Shown: one piece after another, positions 38,155 through 48,872 of the stretch
How the letters are laid out: each line of letters begins with the position of its first letter
Position numbering within the stretch: the stretch's first letter is position 1
NCBI RefSeq assembly: GCF_005577435.1
Contig: NZ_CP040396.1
Coordinates: 1,353,501-1,417,500 of the forward strand
Source: Paenibacillus algicola
GTDB taxonomy: Bacteria > Bacillota > Bacilli > Paenibacillales > Paenibacillaceae
DNA: 64,000 nucleotides
Direction: 5' to 3'
Notes under the pieces: generated by a model
The model's database searches: none
What the model was told of the DNA's origin: nothing
Seen by the model: the letters and a program-made list of their open reading frames with translations, nothing else
Made by a program: the position numbers and the translations under genes

Positions 38155-38455
38155 CAACGAGGAGCGGGAAGAGTAGGATGTGTGGCCTAAAGAGAGCGGA
38201 GTTGCAGCGCTGAGAGATTCCGCAGGAACCAGCATTCCCAAAGTCGCCCGTGAGTTGCTTGCTTGAGCTGTGACACACACCGATGTGAGGACCCAGTTAG
38301 AGCAGGCCGGCTGCAGCCGTTATCTGTGCAGAGTGTCGCAGTGTGATCAGGATTGCCGTGAGCGTAGAAGTGCTCCTGGTGGATTGCGAAACAAAGGTGG
38401 TACCGCGAGAGAACCAAAGTCTTTCGTCCTTTGAGGACGAGGGGCTTTTTTTGTT
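38155..38455 (+). promoter_or_regulatory. T-box riboswitch of valS, specifier GTC
   Basis: Stem I starts GAGCGGGAAGAGTA (38160s) and returns as CATTCCCAAAGTCGCCCG, giving a specifier loop with GTC at 38243-38245, a Val codon. The T-box core AAAGGTGGTACCGCGAG is at 38392-38409. The terminator (TCGTCCTTTGAGGACGA and neighbouring GC pairs followed by seven T) ends near 38455. The T-box variable base is U, matching a discriminator A. Uncharged tRNA-Val would stabilise the antiterminator. The leader fills most of the 636-base gap before valS. Confidence 0.93.
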
Positions 38456-38541
38456 GTTCCGGACTGCGCGGCCCTCCCGCAGCGGTACGGCTAAAACCCT
38501 ATAGTATGGAAATGCTGACTAAGTAACGGAGGTAAATGAAT

Positions 38542-41208
38542 ATGGAATCCAAAGAAACGACAGGCTCGGCTCAGATGCCGACCACCTATGATCCCAAAGC
38601 TGCAGAACAGAAATGGTACAGCTACTGGAAGGACGGAGGCTTTTTTAACGCCGGGAAGCGACCGGAGGCAGAGCCTTTTACGATCGTCATTCCGCCGCCG
38701 AATGTGACCGGTATGCTGCACATCGGCCATACTCTGGATTTTACCCTTCAGGACATCATTATCCGGGTCAAGCGCATGCAGGGCTATGATGCCTTATGGC
38801 TACCGGGCTCGGACCATGCCGGCATTGCTACACAGACCAAGGTCGAGCAGAAGCTGCGCGAGCAGGGTGTGACCCGTTATGATCTGGGGCGCGAGAAGTT
38901 TCTGGAGAAGGTGTGGGAGTGGAAAGAGCAATACGCGAATACCATCCGCGAGCAGTGGGCGAAGATGGGGCTTTCCCTGGATTATTCCCGCGAGCGCTTC
39001 ACACTGGATGAGGGACTGTCCCGTGCAGTACGGGAAGTGTTCGTGAACTTGTACAACAAGGGTCTCATTTATCGCGGTAAGCGAATTATTAACTGGGACC
39101 CGGCAGCGCGGACAGCCCTGTCTGATATTGAGGTGGAATATAAAGAGGTACAGGGCCATCTGTATCATCTGAAATATCCGTTAAAGGATGGCAGCGGGTT
39201 TATTACGGTCGCGACGACCCGTCCGGAAACGATGCTGGGAGATACAGCGGTAGCGGTGCATCCGGAAGATGAGCGTTATCAGGATATGATCGGCAAAATG
39301 CTGGTGCTTCCGGTTGTAGGCCGGGAAATTCCGGTCATCGCAGACGAGTATGTAGAGAAGGACTTCGGCAGCGGTGCGGTGAAGATCACCCCTTCCCATG
39401 ACCCGAACGATTTTGAGATGGGCCTGCGCCACGATCTTCCGCAGATCACGGTGATGGATGAGTCCGGCACCATGAATGGCTTCGCCGGCAAATATGAAGG
39501 GCTTGACCGCAGCGAATGCCGCAAGCAGATTGTCAGCGATCTGCAGGAAGCCGGCGTCCTGATCCGTATCGAGGACCATGTTCATCAGGTCGGGCACAGT
39601 GAGCGCAGCGGCGCGGTCGTTGAGCCGTATTTGTCGACACAGTGGTTTGTCAAAATGAAGCCGCTCGCCGATGCCGCCATCGAGGCGCAAAAATCCGGAG
39701 ACGGTGTAAACTTCGTGCCGGAACGCTTTGAGAAAACCTATCTTCACTGGATCGAGAATGTGCGGGACTGGTGCATTTCCCGGCAGCTGTGGTGGGGACA
39801 CCGGATTCCAGCCTGGTACTGTGAGCAGTGCGGCGAAGTGCATGTATCGCATGACGAGCTGGACGTGTGCAGCGCGTGCGGAAGTCATCAGCTGAAGCAG
39901 GATGAGGACGTTCTGGACACTTGGTTCAGCTCCGCGCTCTGGCCGTTCTCGACACTAGGCTGGCCGGAGGACAGTGAGGACTTCAAGCGTTACTACCCAA
40001 CGAATGTTCTCGTGACCGGCTATGACATTATTTATTTCTGGGTAGCCCGGATGATCTTCACTGCGCTGGAGTTTACCGGCGAGAAGCCGTTTAAGGATGT
40101 GCTGATGCACGGACTGGTGCGGGATGCGGACGGCAAGAAAATGTCCAAGTCGCTCGGCAACGGCGTGGATCCGCTGGAAGTCATCGAGAAGTATGGCACA
40201 GATGCCATGCGCTATATGATCTCTACAGGAATTACGCCGGGACAGGATCTGCGCTTCCGCTGGGAGAAGGTAGAGCAGGCGCGGAACTTCGCCAACAAGA
40301 TCTGGAACGCCTCCCGCTTTGCCTTGATGAATCTGGAGGGCGTACAATACAGCGATATCGACATCAGCGGGGATCTGGGTACAGCCGACCGCTGGATTCT
40401 GCATCGCCTGAACGAAACTTCACGCGACATTACGCGTCTAATAGACAGCTACGAGTTCGGCGAAACAGGCCGATTGCTCTATAACTTCATCTGGGATGAT
40501 CTGTGTGACTGGTATATTGAGTTTGCGAAGCTGACACTGTACGGCGAGGATGAGGCTGCCAAAAAGAACACCCAGTCCGTGCTCGTCTATGTCCTGGATC
40601 GCACGATGCGTTTGATTCACCCGTTCATGCCGTTTATTTCCGAGGAAATCTGGCAGCATCTTCCTCATGACGGGGATACCGTTATGCTGGCAGAATGGCC
40701 GACCTATGATGCCGCTCTGGAGAACCCGGAGGCTGTTGCTGAAATGGATATGCTTATGGACGTGATCCGTGCAGTCCGGAACATCCGGGCCGAGGTGAAC
40801 GTACCGATGAGCAAGAAAATCGAGCTGCTCCTTCAAGCTTCGGACGCCAAAGGCTTAAGCATTGTTCAGCGCAACGAAGTGTACATCCGCCGCTTCTGCA
40901 ACACTTCCCAATACGAAGCGGGTCTGAGCCTGTCCACGCCGGATAAAGCGATGACTGCAATTGTAACAGGGGCGGAGCTGTACCTTCCGCTTGCCGGCCT
41001 GATCGATATCGATCAGGAGATTGCCCGCCTGGAGAAGGAGCTGCAGCATCTCAATAGCGAGGTATCCCGGGTAGACAAGAAGCTGGGTAATGAGGGATTT
41101 GTGGCCAAAGCGCCGGCGAAGGTGATCGAGGAAGAGAAGGCCAAGCAGGCTGATTACAGCGACAAGCGGGATAAAGTGATTGCCCGTATCGCGGAGCTGA
41201 GAGGCTGA
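38542..41208 (+). CDS. valS: Valyl-tRNA synthetase
   Basis: Charges tRNA-Val and edits misactivated threonine. The 888-residue class I enzyme has HIGH at 60-63 ([10 protein letters not shown]), the editing domain with [24 protein letters not shown] at 533-537 ([11 protein letters not shown]), an anticodon-binding helical domain, and the C-terminal coiled-coil arm ([18 protein letters not shown]). GGAGG at 38528-38532 favours the ATG at 38542 over the one at 38536. folC begins two bases after the stop. Confidence 0.98.
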   Translation: MESKETTGSAQMPTTYDPKAAEQKWYSYWKDGGFFNAGKRPEAEPFTIVIPPPNVTGMLHIGHTLDFTLQDIIIRVKRMQGYDALWLPGSDHAGIATQTKVEQKLREQGVTRYDLGREKFLEKVWEWKEQYANTIREQWAKMGLSLDYSRERFTLDEGLSRAVREVFVNLYNKGLIYRGKRIINWDPAARTALSDIEVEYKEVQGHLYHLKYPLKDGSGFITVATTRPETMLGDTAVAVHPEDERYQDMIGKMLVLPVVGREIPVIADEYVEKDFGSGAVKITPSHDPNDFEMGLRHDLPQITVMDESGTMNGFAGKYEGLDRSECRKQIVSDLQEAGVLIRIEDHVHQVGHSERSGAVVEPYLSTQWFVKMKPLADAAIEAQKSGDGVNFVPERFEKTYLHWIENVRDWCISRQLWWGHRIPAWYCEQCGEVHVSHDELDVCSACGSHQLKQDEDVLDTWFSSALWPFSTLGWPEDSEDFKRYYPTNVLVTGYDIIYFWVARMIFTALEFTGEKPFKDVLMHGLVRDADGKKMSKSLGNGVDPLEVIEKYGTDAMRYMISTGITPGQDLRFRWEKVEQARNFANKIWNASRFALMNLEGVQYSDIDISGDLGTADRWILHRLNETSRDITRLIDSYEFGETGRLLYNFIWDDLCDWYIEFAKLTLYGEDEAAKKNTQSVLVYVLDRTMRLIHPFMPFISEEIWQHLPHDGDTVMLAEWPTYDAALENPEAVAEMDMLMDVIRAVRNIRAEVNVPMSKKIELLLQASDAKGLSIVQRNEVYIRRFCNTSQYEAGLSLSTPDKAMTAIVTGAELYLPLAGLIDIDQEIARLEKELQHLNSEVSRVDKKLGNEGFVAKAPAKVIEEEKAKQADYSDKRDKVIARIAELRG

Positions 41209-41209
41209 T

Positions 41210-42607
41210 ATGGGACAAACCGGATCCGTAGGTGAAGATATGATGAATAAGGTCCCGGCAGCCCCCTTTGAGACGTATACAGAAGCGGTGAACTGGATTA
41301 ACGGCTTGATCCCATTCGGGATCAGGCCCGGTCTAGAGCGGATTGAGCTGCTGCTTGAGCGCCTGGGTCATCCTGAACGCCGGCTGAAGTTCGTTCATGT
41401 GGCGGGCACGAACGGTAAAGGCTCCACCTGTGCGTTCTTGACACGCGTGCTGCTGCAGGGCGGATATTCCGTCGGGACCTTTACCTCGCCCTATATTACG
41501 AAGTTCACGAATCGCTTTCAGATTGACGGTGAGGATATTGAGGAAGAGGTATTGCTGAAGCTTGCAAACCAGCTGTATCCGCTTGTACAGGAGATTGCAG
41601 ACAGTGAGCTTGGCTCTCCGACCATGTTTGAGGTGTCCACAGCGCTGGCGATCCTGTTCTATTCCCGGGAACGGGTACCGGATGTGGTCGTGTGGGAGAC
41701 AGGGCTTGGCGGCAGAATGGATGTGACGAACGTCGTTCACCCTGTCGTATCGGTGATTACGAACATAGGAATGGATCATACCGATATTCTTGGGGAGACC
41801 ATTCAGGAGATTGCTGCGGAAAAAGCCGGTATTATCAAGCCGGGGGTACCTGTGGTCACGGCGGTTTCCCAGCCGGAGGCTCTGGAGGTTATCCGCCAGA
41901 CGGCAGCCTCCAAGCGCGCAACACTGTATGCAGCAGGAGAGCAGTTCAGCTACGAGCGGTTGTCCGGGGACGAAAACAGCCAGAAGCTTCGCTTCTCGGG
42001 GCCTTTCCGGGAACTGGAACTGGAGATTGGCATGCAGGGCGAGCATCAATGCCAGAATGCGGCCTGTGCCATGATGGCGATAGACATTCTCCGCCATTAC
42101 ATGGCGTTTGTTATTGAGCCTGATGACTTGCAGAAGGGCTTTACAAGCACTCGCTGGGCTGGACGCCTTGAACAGGTGAGTCAAATGCCACGACTGATTC
42201 TCGACGGAGCTCATAATCCGGAAGGAGCCGAATCGCTCGCGAAGAGCCTTCCTGGAACCTACCGCTACCGAAAGCTGAACCTGATGATGGGAATGCTCTC
42301 AAATAAGCATCATGAAGACTATTTGAAGCATATACTTCCTATAGTGGATACATTGATCATCACTGAACCGGATTTCCGGAGAAAAATGGACGCCAACGCC
42401 TTGGCAGACGTTGCTGAACGGATCAGGGAGTCATACGCTAAACCATCCCTTCAAATCATCATAGAACCAGACTGGAGAAAAGCGCTTGAAGCATTGAAGT
42501 CACGGACGGAAGCGGAGGATCTCGGGGTCGTGTCAGGCACGTTGTACCTGATTGCCGACGTGCGTTCAGACCTCCTTGGCCTTTCCGATGCTGAAAAAGG
42601 TTGGTGA
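41210..42607 (+). CDS. folC: Folylpolyglutamate synthase / dihydrofolate synthase
   Basis: Adds glutamate to folates and, in bacteria, usually also makes dihydrofolate. The 465-residue Mur-ligase-fold protein has VHVAGTNGKGSTCAFL (P-loop), FTSPYITKFTNRFQID, WETGLGGRMDVTNVV and GEHQCQNAACAMMAI. ATG 41210 is close behind valS, with GAGAGG as the site inside valS; a later ATG pair at 41240 is possible. The valS-folC pairing is the same in B. subtilis. Confidence 0.95.
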   Translation: MGQTGSVGEDMMNKVPAAPFETYTEAVNWINGLIPFGIRPGLERIELLLERLGHPERRLKFVHVAGTNGKGSTCAFLTRVLLQGGYSVGTFTSPYITKFTNRFQIDGEDIEEEVLLKLANQLYPLVQEIADSELGSPTMFEVSTALAILFYSRERVPDVVVWETGLGGRMDVTNVVHPVVSVITNIGMDHTDILGETIQEIAAEKAGIIKPGVPVVTAVSQPEALEVIRQTAASKRATLYAAGEQFSYERLSGDENSQKLRFSGPFRELELEIGMQGEHQCQNAACAMMAIDILRHYMAFVIEPDDLQKGFTSTRWAGRLEQVSQMPRLILDGAHNPEGAESLAKSLPGTYRYRKLNLMMGMLSNKHHEDYLKHILPIVDTLIITEPDFRRKMDANALADVAERIRESYAKPSLQIIIEPDWRKALEALKSRTEAEDLGVVSGTLYLIADVRSDLLGLSDAEKGW

Positions 42608-42613
42608 AAATTG

Positions 42614-43987
42614 TTGAATACTTCGGAACATGTTCATTTTATAGGAATTGGCGGTTATGGCATGAGTGCCATTGCAAGAGTGATGCTGGAGATGGGATAC
42701 AAGGTTACGGGCTCGGATGTAGCCTCCCAGGAGCTGACTGAAAAGCTGGCAGCCAAAGGCGCCCAAATATATATCGGCCATACGGCCGAGCAGATTCAAG
42801 GAGCGGACCTGGTCGTTTATTCGACTGCGCTTTCTCGCGATAATGTGGAGCGGGTAGCGGCAGAGGAGCAGAACATTCCCGTGCTGCACCGTGCCCAAAT
42901 GCTGGCGAGACTGCTGAATGAGCGCAAGGGCATTGCGGTAGCAGGGGCGCACGGCAAGACGACGACCTCATCCATGATCTCAACGGTGCTGGAGGATTGC
43001 GGCGTAGACCCGACCTTTATTATCGGCGGAGAGATTATGAATGTCGGTACGAATGCGAAGGCCGGACAGGGGGAGTATGTCGTAGCTGAAGCAGATGAAA
43101 GCGACGGCTCGTTCCTGCAGTACTACCCGTGGCTCGGGGTAGTGCTTAACATTGAGGCTGATCATCTTGAGAATTATGACGGAGATTTTAACCAGCTCAA
43201 GGCGGCTTATGTGCAATTTTTGAGCCAGATCCGTGAGGACGGAACAGCCGTTGTGTGTGCGGATGACGAGAATATCAGAGCTATTTTGCCGGAGCTGAAA
43301 TACCAGGCTACCACATATGGAATTCACCATGATGCTGAATACTCAGCGCGGGATCTTGTGCTCGGAGACCGGCAGGTTAGCTTTACGATGCTGCACGGTG
43401 AAGAGGTCATGGGTACCATCCGGCTCTCGGTTCCCGGCAAGCATAATGTATACAACGCCATGGCTACCGTCATTACCTGCATGAAGGCAGGCGTCCCGTT
43501 CGAAGAGATTGCCCAGTCTATCATCAAATTTAACGGAGCCAAAAGGCGCTTCCAGGTGCTTGGTGAAATCAATGATATTCTGGTCATTGACGATTATGCA
43601 CATCATCCGACCGAGATTGAAGCGACCATCAGCGCCGCAAAGGCAACCGGAAAAAGAATTGTAGCCGTATTTCAGCCGCAGCGCTACTCGCGTACCTTCT
43701 TCCTGCTGGACGCGTTTAGCCGCGCTTTCGGCGATGCCGATGAGGTCATTATTACCGACATTTACGCACCGGCCGGCGAGAAGCAAATCGAAGGCATTAC
43801 CTCAGCGAAGCTCGCGGAGCTGATCGTACAGAACAGCAATGCAGGAGCAAGGTACCTTTCGACGAAGGATGAGGTGCTGGAGGATTTGAAGGGACGCGTG
43901 GCTCCCGGAGATCTGGTGCTTACGATGGGTGCAGGTGACATTTGGAAGGTTGGAGCTGCTCTGGCAGAAGTGCTGAAGAGTAAATAA
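42614..43987 (+). CDS. murC: UDP-N-acetylmuramate--L-alanine ligase
   Basis: First amino-acid ligase of peptidoglycan precursor synthesis. The 457-residue protein has the MurC start HFIGIGGYGMSAIA, the ATP loop GAHGKTTTSSM, EADESDGSFLQY, and the C-terminal block DDYAHHPTEIEATI. The start is TTG; 42614 fits best with GGTGA at 42603-42607, though an adjacent TTG at 42611 is also in frame. It lies seven bases after folC; in B. subtilis murC is not between folC and spoIIB, so this placement is lineage-specific. Confidence 0.96.
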   Translation: MNTSEHVHFIGIGGYGMSAIARVMLEMGYKVTGSDVASQELTEKLAAKGAQIYIGHTAEQIQGADLVVYSTALSRDNVERVAAEEQNIPVLHRAQMLARLLNERKGIAVAGAHGKTTTSSMISTVLEDCGVDPTFIIGGEIMNVGTNAKAGQGEYVVAEADESDGSFLQYYPWLGVVLNIEADHLENYDGDFNQLKAAYVQFLSQIREDGTAVVCADDENIRAILPELKYQATTYGIHHDAEYSARDLVLGDRQVSFTMLHGEEVMGTIRLSVPGKHNVYNAMATVITCMKAGVPFEEIAQSIIKFNGAKRRFQVLGEINDILVIDDYAHHPTEIEATISAAKATGKRIVAVFQPQRYSRTFFLLDAFSRAFGDADEVIITDIYAPAGEKQIEGITSAKLAELIVQNSNAGARYLSTKDEVLEDLKGRVAPGDLVLTMGAGDIWKVGAALAEVLKSK

Positions 43988-43997
43988 GGTGAATACC

Positions 43998-44047
43998 AGG
44001 GTCATGTTATGAAGGAGGCTTTCCTTCAGGGCATGGCTCTTTTTTTC
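43998..44047 (+). terminator. Terminator after murC
   Basis: AGGGTCATG and GAAGGA pair with TCCTTC and CATGGCTCT in a long imperfect stem followed by seven T. Confidence 0.85.
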
Positions 44048-44138
44048 ATTTACATCTGGCACGGCAGCGGGACATAACGAGATGGACATCCTCATAAATA
44101 TGGGTAGTACGAGAGGTGACAACCAAGGAGGGGAGTCC

Positions 44139-45101
44139 ATGAGCAAATCCCGAATGACGATTCGTCTGGATCAAGAGCCGCCGCGGGGGACGATAGAAGA
44201 GCGAAGTGTGCGGCTATCCGGAGTTCCGAAGACAGAGGATCACAATATTGAAGTGGATCTTGGCAGCTATTATCGCCCGCGCGCGCCGAAAGCTTCACTC
44301 TGGAAGCTGATCGGCTCCATCACAGCCGCTGTGCTGACCGGTCTGCTGTTCGGCTTTGCGGTCTTGAATTCATTTGGCGGGGAGCCTCGTGCATCTGAAC
44401 ATACTACGCCTGTCGATTCCGCACCTGTACCGGAAGCGGCCCAGTCACAGCAGCATGATGCAGCGGGAGTGCAGCCTGGAAGCGAGACGGTCCTTGTTCC
44501 TGAAAAAACCTACTATTTGCTTCAATACGGCATGTTCAGCTCGGAGGAAGGGGCCAAGCAAGCAGAGAAGGAGCTGCTGCAGTCAGGGCTGGCCGCCTAC
44601 GGGGACATGGATGGGGCTTACCGTGTCTATGCCGGAATATCTCCTGACCGGGAGGGAGCGAAGCTGCTCAGCAGTCAGCTGAAGCATAGCGGAATCGAGC
44701 TCTATGTAAAAGAGGTGGTGTCTGCGGGACCACAGACGACGGTTCTGGCTGTCTCTGGATTGCCATGGAGCCTGTTCATAGAAACGGGCGGAGGACTGGC
44801 TTCAGAGCTCAGCGCGTTTTCTGCCCTTATGCTGGGGCGGGAGACCGGGACTGCTGCCGATGCAGAAACGATGAACCGTATAACCGGGCTGCATTTACAA
44901 TGGACGGAGGCGCTGGAGCTGCTTCAGGGTATGAGTCCCGAGGCGGAGTCTCAGCTAAAGGGGATGGCGCAGCAGATGAACAGCGCGGTTACGGCACTCG
45001 CAGAATATAACAAAAACCAGGCCAAGGGGCATTTGTGGGAAATCCAATCAGGCATGATGAACTATATCATGGGTCAAAAAAAGCTCATTTCACTGCTATA
45101 G
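44139..45101 (+). CDS. spoIIB: SpoIIB-like SPOR-domain sporulation protein
   Basis: A 320-residue single-pass membrane protein: a cytoplasmic N terminus of about 50 residues, a membrane helix (SLWKLIGSITAAVLTGLLFG region), a linker, and a SPOR domain (YYLLQYGMFSSEEGAKQAEK to GIELYVKEV). SPOR domains bind peptidoglycan stripped of stem peptides. SpoIIB localises to the septum and helps engulfment in B. subtilis, where it also follows folC. The C-terminal 120 residues are helical and not recognised. ATG 44139 follows AAGGAGGGG; the earlier in-frame ATG lacks a site. The name rests on domain plus position. Confidence 0.82.
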   Translation: MSKSRMTIRLDQEPPRGTIEERSVRLSGVPKTEDHNIEVDLGSYYRPRAPKASLWKLIGSITAAVLTGLLFGFAVLNSFGGEPRASEHTTPVDSAPVPEAAQSQQHDAAGVQPGSETVLVPEKTYYLLQYGMFSSEEGAKQAEKELLQSGLAAYGDMDGAYRVYAGISPDREGAKLLSSQLKHSGIELYVKEVVSAGPQTTVLAVSGLPWSLFIETGGGLASELSAFSALMLGRETGTAADAETMNRITGLHLQWTEALELLQGMSPEAESQLKGMAQQMNSAVTALAEYNKNQAKGHLWEIQSGMMNYIMGQKKLISLL

Positions 45102-45130
45102 CCCTTATTTCCCGGGTCAGAAATACCTCA

Positions 45131-45168
45131 CAGCAGGGGCAACTATTTCCAGTTGTCCCTGCTGTTTT
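45131..45168 (+). terminator. Terminator after spoIIB
   Basis: CAGCAGGGGCAACT pairs with AGTTGTCCCTGCTG followed by five T. Confidence 0.93.
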
Positions 45169-45173
45169 TGTAT

Positions 45174-45202
45174 TTGTATTGCTAACTGTTACACCGTATA
45201 AT
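45174..45202 (+). promoter_or_regulatory. Promoter of the DUF4321 gene
   Basis: TTGTAT and TATAAT separated by 17 bases, about 38 bases before the start codon. Confidence 0.65.
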
Positions 45203-45239
45203 AATGTAGGTGTCAAAAAATGGCGAGGGACGATGAGAG

Positions 45240-45482
45240 ATGAAGAAAAACGCAGGAGTGCTGATTTTGTTCATACTGCTGGGGTGGCTGACAGGAACCT
45301 GGCTTGCCAAAGCGCTGATGTCCGTCAAGGCCCTTTCTTTTTTAACAACCTCGACCTATATCGGCTGGAGGCCGGAGGCACAATTGGATATTATCAATTA
45401 TAATATAAACATTGAAATCAAGCTTAGCCTGCTCGGACTGATCGGTATTATTACAGCGGTCTGGCTGTATCGCAGGCTCTAG
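45240..45482 (+). CDS. DUF4321 small membrane protein
   Basis: An 80-residue protein with two membrane helices: GVLILFILLGWLTGTWLA at the N terminus and LLGLIGIITAVWLYRRL at the end. The loop between has the family pattern SFLTTSTYIGWRP followed by a strand-like repeat DIINYNINIEIKL. This matches DUF4321, a small uncharacterised family often found beside maf and radC in Firmicutes. ATG 45240 follows AGGGACGATGAG. It is 16 bases before maf and probably co-transcribed with it. It occupies the place of comC in B. subtilis. Confidence 0.85.
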   Translation: MKKNAGVLILFILLGWLTGTWLAKALMSVKALSFLTTSTYIGWRPEAQLDIINYNINIEIKLSLLGLIGIITAVWLYRRL

Positions 45483-45498
45483 ACAAGGAGAACAGCCC

Positions 45499-46152
45499 GT
45501 GACGGACAACAGATCTCGGCGGCAGATTGTGCTTGCCTCAACCTCTCCTCGAAGACAGGAGCTGATTCAAATGCTTGGTCTTCCGGTTGAAGTTATGCCT
45601 AGCGGCGCTGACGAAGACACGCCTGCAGGATGGAAGCCTGAGCAGGTTGTGGAGAGTCTGGCTCTCCGCAAGGCTGAGGCTGTGTTAGAGCGCTGTAGAC
45701 TTGCTGCACCGGCAGCTGTTATTGTCGGGAGTGATACGGTAGTCGTGCTGGATGGGGAGATTCTGGGCAAGCCCCGGAACCCGGAGGAGGCTGTTTCAAT
45801 GCTCTCCCGGCTTCAGGGAAGAAGACATGCCGTATATACTGGCATTGCCTGCGTGGATCTATCCACAGGGACAAGCCTGCTCCGGCATCGCGTCACAACT
45901 GTAGCGATGAAGCCGCTTCTGGAGACTCAGATTGAGAGCTATGTAAGAACCGGCGAGCCGATGGACAAGGCAGGGGCATATGGCATTCAAGGATTGGGTG
46001 CTGTTCTGGTGGAGAGCATCGAGGGCGATTACTTCAATGTCGTGGGCCTCTCGATCTCTATGCTGTCCGATATGCTGCTGGAGCTGGGGATTTCCGTGCT
46101 CGACGGATGCTTGCAGAGCAGCAGCCAGGGCGGCAGGAACATGACGCGTTGA
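45499..46152 (+). CDS. maf: Maf-family nucleotide pyrophosphatase
   Basis: Hydrolyses dTTP/UTP or modified nucleotides and is linked to septum control in B. subtilis. The 217-residue protein starts with the signature IVLASTSPRRQELIQMLG, then ADEDTPAGWKPEQVVESLALRKA, IVGSDTVVVLDGEILGKP, and DKAGAYGIQGLGAVLVESIEGDY. GTG 45499 follows AAGGAG. It belongs to the maf-radC-mre cluster conserved with Bacillus. Confidence 0.95.
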   Translation: MTDNRSRRQIVLASTSPRRQELIQMLGLPVEVMPSGADEDTPAGWKPEQVVESLALRKAEAVLERCRLAAPAAVIVGSDTVVVLDGEILGKPRNPEEAVSMLSRLQGRRHAVYTGIACVDLSTGTSLLRHRVTTVAMKPLLETQIESYVRTGEPMDKAGAYGIQGLGAVLVESIEGDYFNVVGLSISMLSDMLLELGISVLDGCLQSSSQGGRNMTR

Positions 46153-46175
46153 ACTTATAGAAAGTAGGGGAAGGC

Positions 46176-46865
46176 ATGGAGTCGCACGCATTTATGCTGC
46201 GCGATATCCCCCATGATGAACGACCTAGAGAGCGCATGATGGCTTATGGGGCAAGCGCTTTGAGTCATGCTGAGCTGCTCGCGATACTGCTGCGGACCGG
46301 AACCCGCCAGGAATCGGCGGTGCACGTAGCCCAGCGGATATTGCAACAGGCAGGCAGCATTCGGGAGCTGTCAGATTTAAGCATTACCGAATTGACGCAG
46401 ATTAAAGGGATCGGGCCAGCCAAGGCGGTTCAGCTAAAGGCCGGGATTGAGCTGGGACGAAGAATGTCCGGTTTTAAGCGAGGCGAGCCGGTCATTATCC
46501 GGAGTCCGCGCGATGCTGCAGATCTGCTTAGCGAGGAGCTGCGCTCTCTGCATAAAGAACACTTTGTTTGTCTTTTTTTAAATACCAAGAATCATGTGAT
46601 TGCTCAGGAGACGCTGTCCATTGGCAGCTTGAACGCAGCGGTCGTGCATCCCAGAGAGGTCTTCCGGGCTGCCATCAAGAGCAGCTGCGCTTCGCTCGTC
46701 TGTGCGCACAATCATCCCAGCGGGGATCCTACACCAAGCCCGGAGGATATTGCGCTTACAACACGCCTGGTCGAGGCGGGGAGCATTATCGGGATTGACG
46801 TACTGGATCACATCATTATTGGAGATGGAAGCTTTGTCAGTTTGAAGGAACGCGGTTTGATGTAA
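46176..46865 (+). CDS. radC: RadC-like JAB/MPN-domain protein
   Basis: A 229-residue protein. The N-terminal part has a helix-hairpin-helix (ITELTQIKGIGPAKAVQL), and the C-terminal part is a JAMM metalloprotease-like domain with HNHPSGDPTPSPED carrying the metal-binding His and Asp residues. Despite the name, a DNA-repair role is doubtful and the function is not settled. ATG 46176 follows GGGGAAGG. A promoter for mreB overlaps its 3' end. Confidence 0.95.
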   Translation: MESHAFMLRDIPHDERPRERMMAYGASALSHAELLAILLRTGTRQESAVHVAQRILQQAGSIRELSDLSITELTQIKGIGPAKAVQLKAGIELGRRMSGFKRGEPVIIRSPRDAADLLSEELRSLHKEHFVCLFLNTKNHVIAQETLSIGSLNAAVVHPREVFRAAIKSSCASLVCAHNHPSGDPTPSPEDIALTTRLVEAGSIIGIDVLDHIIIGDGSFVSLKERGLM

Positions 46866-46871
46866 TATAAT
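46842..46871 (+). promoter_or_regulatory. Promoter of the mreBCD genes
   Basis: TTGAAG and TATAAT with an 18-base spacer at the end of radC, giving mreB a transcript independent of maf-radC. Confidence 0.55.
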
Positions 46872-46883
46872 AGTCCAGATTGA

Positions 46884-47939
<1,056 letters not shown>

Positions 47940-48008
47940 TCTGGAGAGCAGACCCTGATTGAACAAAGGATTCGGGAATATAACAGTAACGTTAGAAGGT
48001 GTTAGAAA

Positions 48009-48872
48009 CTGTTTAAGCTGCTAGGCAACAAACGACTGTTTATTATGCTGATCGGACTTGTCACGTTTATAGCACTCATGGGCTTTACACTGGGACCTCG
48101 TGTGGGACTGACCTGGCCCGAAAAGTTCATGAGAGACACCGTTGGATTTGTGCAAGGCGTATTTTATAAGCCCGCTTCTTATATAGCGGGCTTCTTTGAA
48201 GATGTTAGGAATATGAAAGAAGTCTACAGCGAGAATGAGCGCCTGAAGATGGCCGTGGCCCAGTATGCCCGTGAAAGTGCGGAGTATCACCGGATTAAAG
48301 CAGAGAATGAAGACTACATGAACATGCTCAAGTTCACAGAGGCCCAGAAGAACAAATACGATTATGATTACCGGCCGGCCAATGTGCTCAGCGTGAATCA
48401 GGATCCCAATAATCATACGCTCGTCATTGACCTGGGAGAAAAGGATGGCGTAAGGCAGAACATGACGGTCATCTCGGTAGAAGGGATGGTCGGTGTGATC
48501 AGCCAGGTCGGCAACTTCACCTCGACCGTGAAGTTGCTTACCACCCTGGACCCGCAGGATGCCAAGCGGCAGCAGATCGCGGCCACGGTCTCGAATAAGG
48601 ACACCTTTGGCATCATTGAGAGCTATGACAAGAAAACCAGGATGCTGAAAATGACGCGCATTCCGGAAGACGATCCGGTTGCTCCTCAGGATCTCATTGT
48701 ATCCTCTGGTAACGGAGGCGTTATTCCTCGCGGCATGATTATCGGTAAAGTGGTAGAGGTAGAGACCGGGGAATTTGGCCTGACCCGAACCGCCACCATT
48801 GAACCCGCGGCAAACTTCCAGGATTGGAAGACACTCCTGGTCGTATTTACGCCGGAGGAGCCTCAGGAATGA
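48009..48872 (+). CDS. mreC: Rod shape-determining protein MreC, probable CTG start
   Basis: A bitopic membrane protein linking MreB to cell-wall enzymes. About 287 residues: a basic N terminus (LFKLLGNKR), a membrane helix (LFIMLIGLVTFIALMGFTL), a coiled coil (VYSENERLKMAVAQYARES), and the beta-domain with VISVEGMVGVISQVGNFTS. The first ATG (48045) would cut off the basic residues before the helix and lacks a ribosome site. AGAAGGTG at 47994-48001 is seven bases before CTG 48009, which restores the usual family length (B. subtilis 290). A stop at 48003 excludes earlier starts. The CTG is inferred. Confidence 0.9.
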   Translation: MFKLLGNKRLFIMLIGLVTFIALMGFTLGPRVGLTWPEKFMRDTVGFVQGVFYKPASYIAGFFEDVRNMKEVYSENERLKMAVAQYARESAEYHRIKAENEDYMNMLKFTEAQKNKYDYDYRPANVLSVNQDPNNHTLVIDLGEKDGVRQNMTVISVEGMVGVISQVGNFTSTVKLLTTLDPQDAKRQQIAATVSNKDTFGIIESYDKKTRMLKMTRIPEDDPVAPQDLIVSSGNGGVIPRGMIIGKVVEVETGEFGLTRTATIEPAANFQDWKTLLVVFTPEEPQE

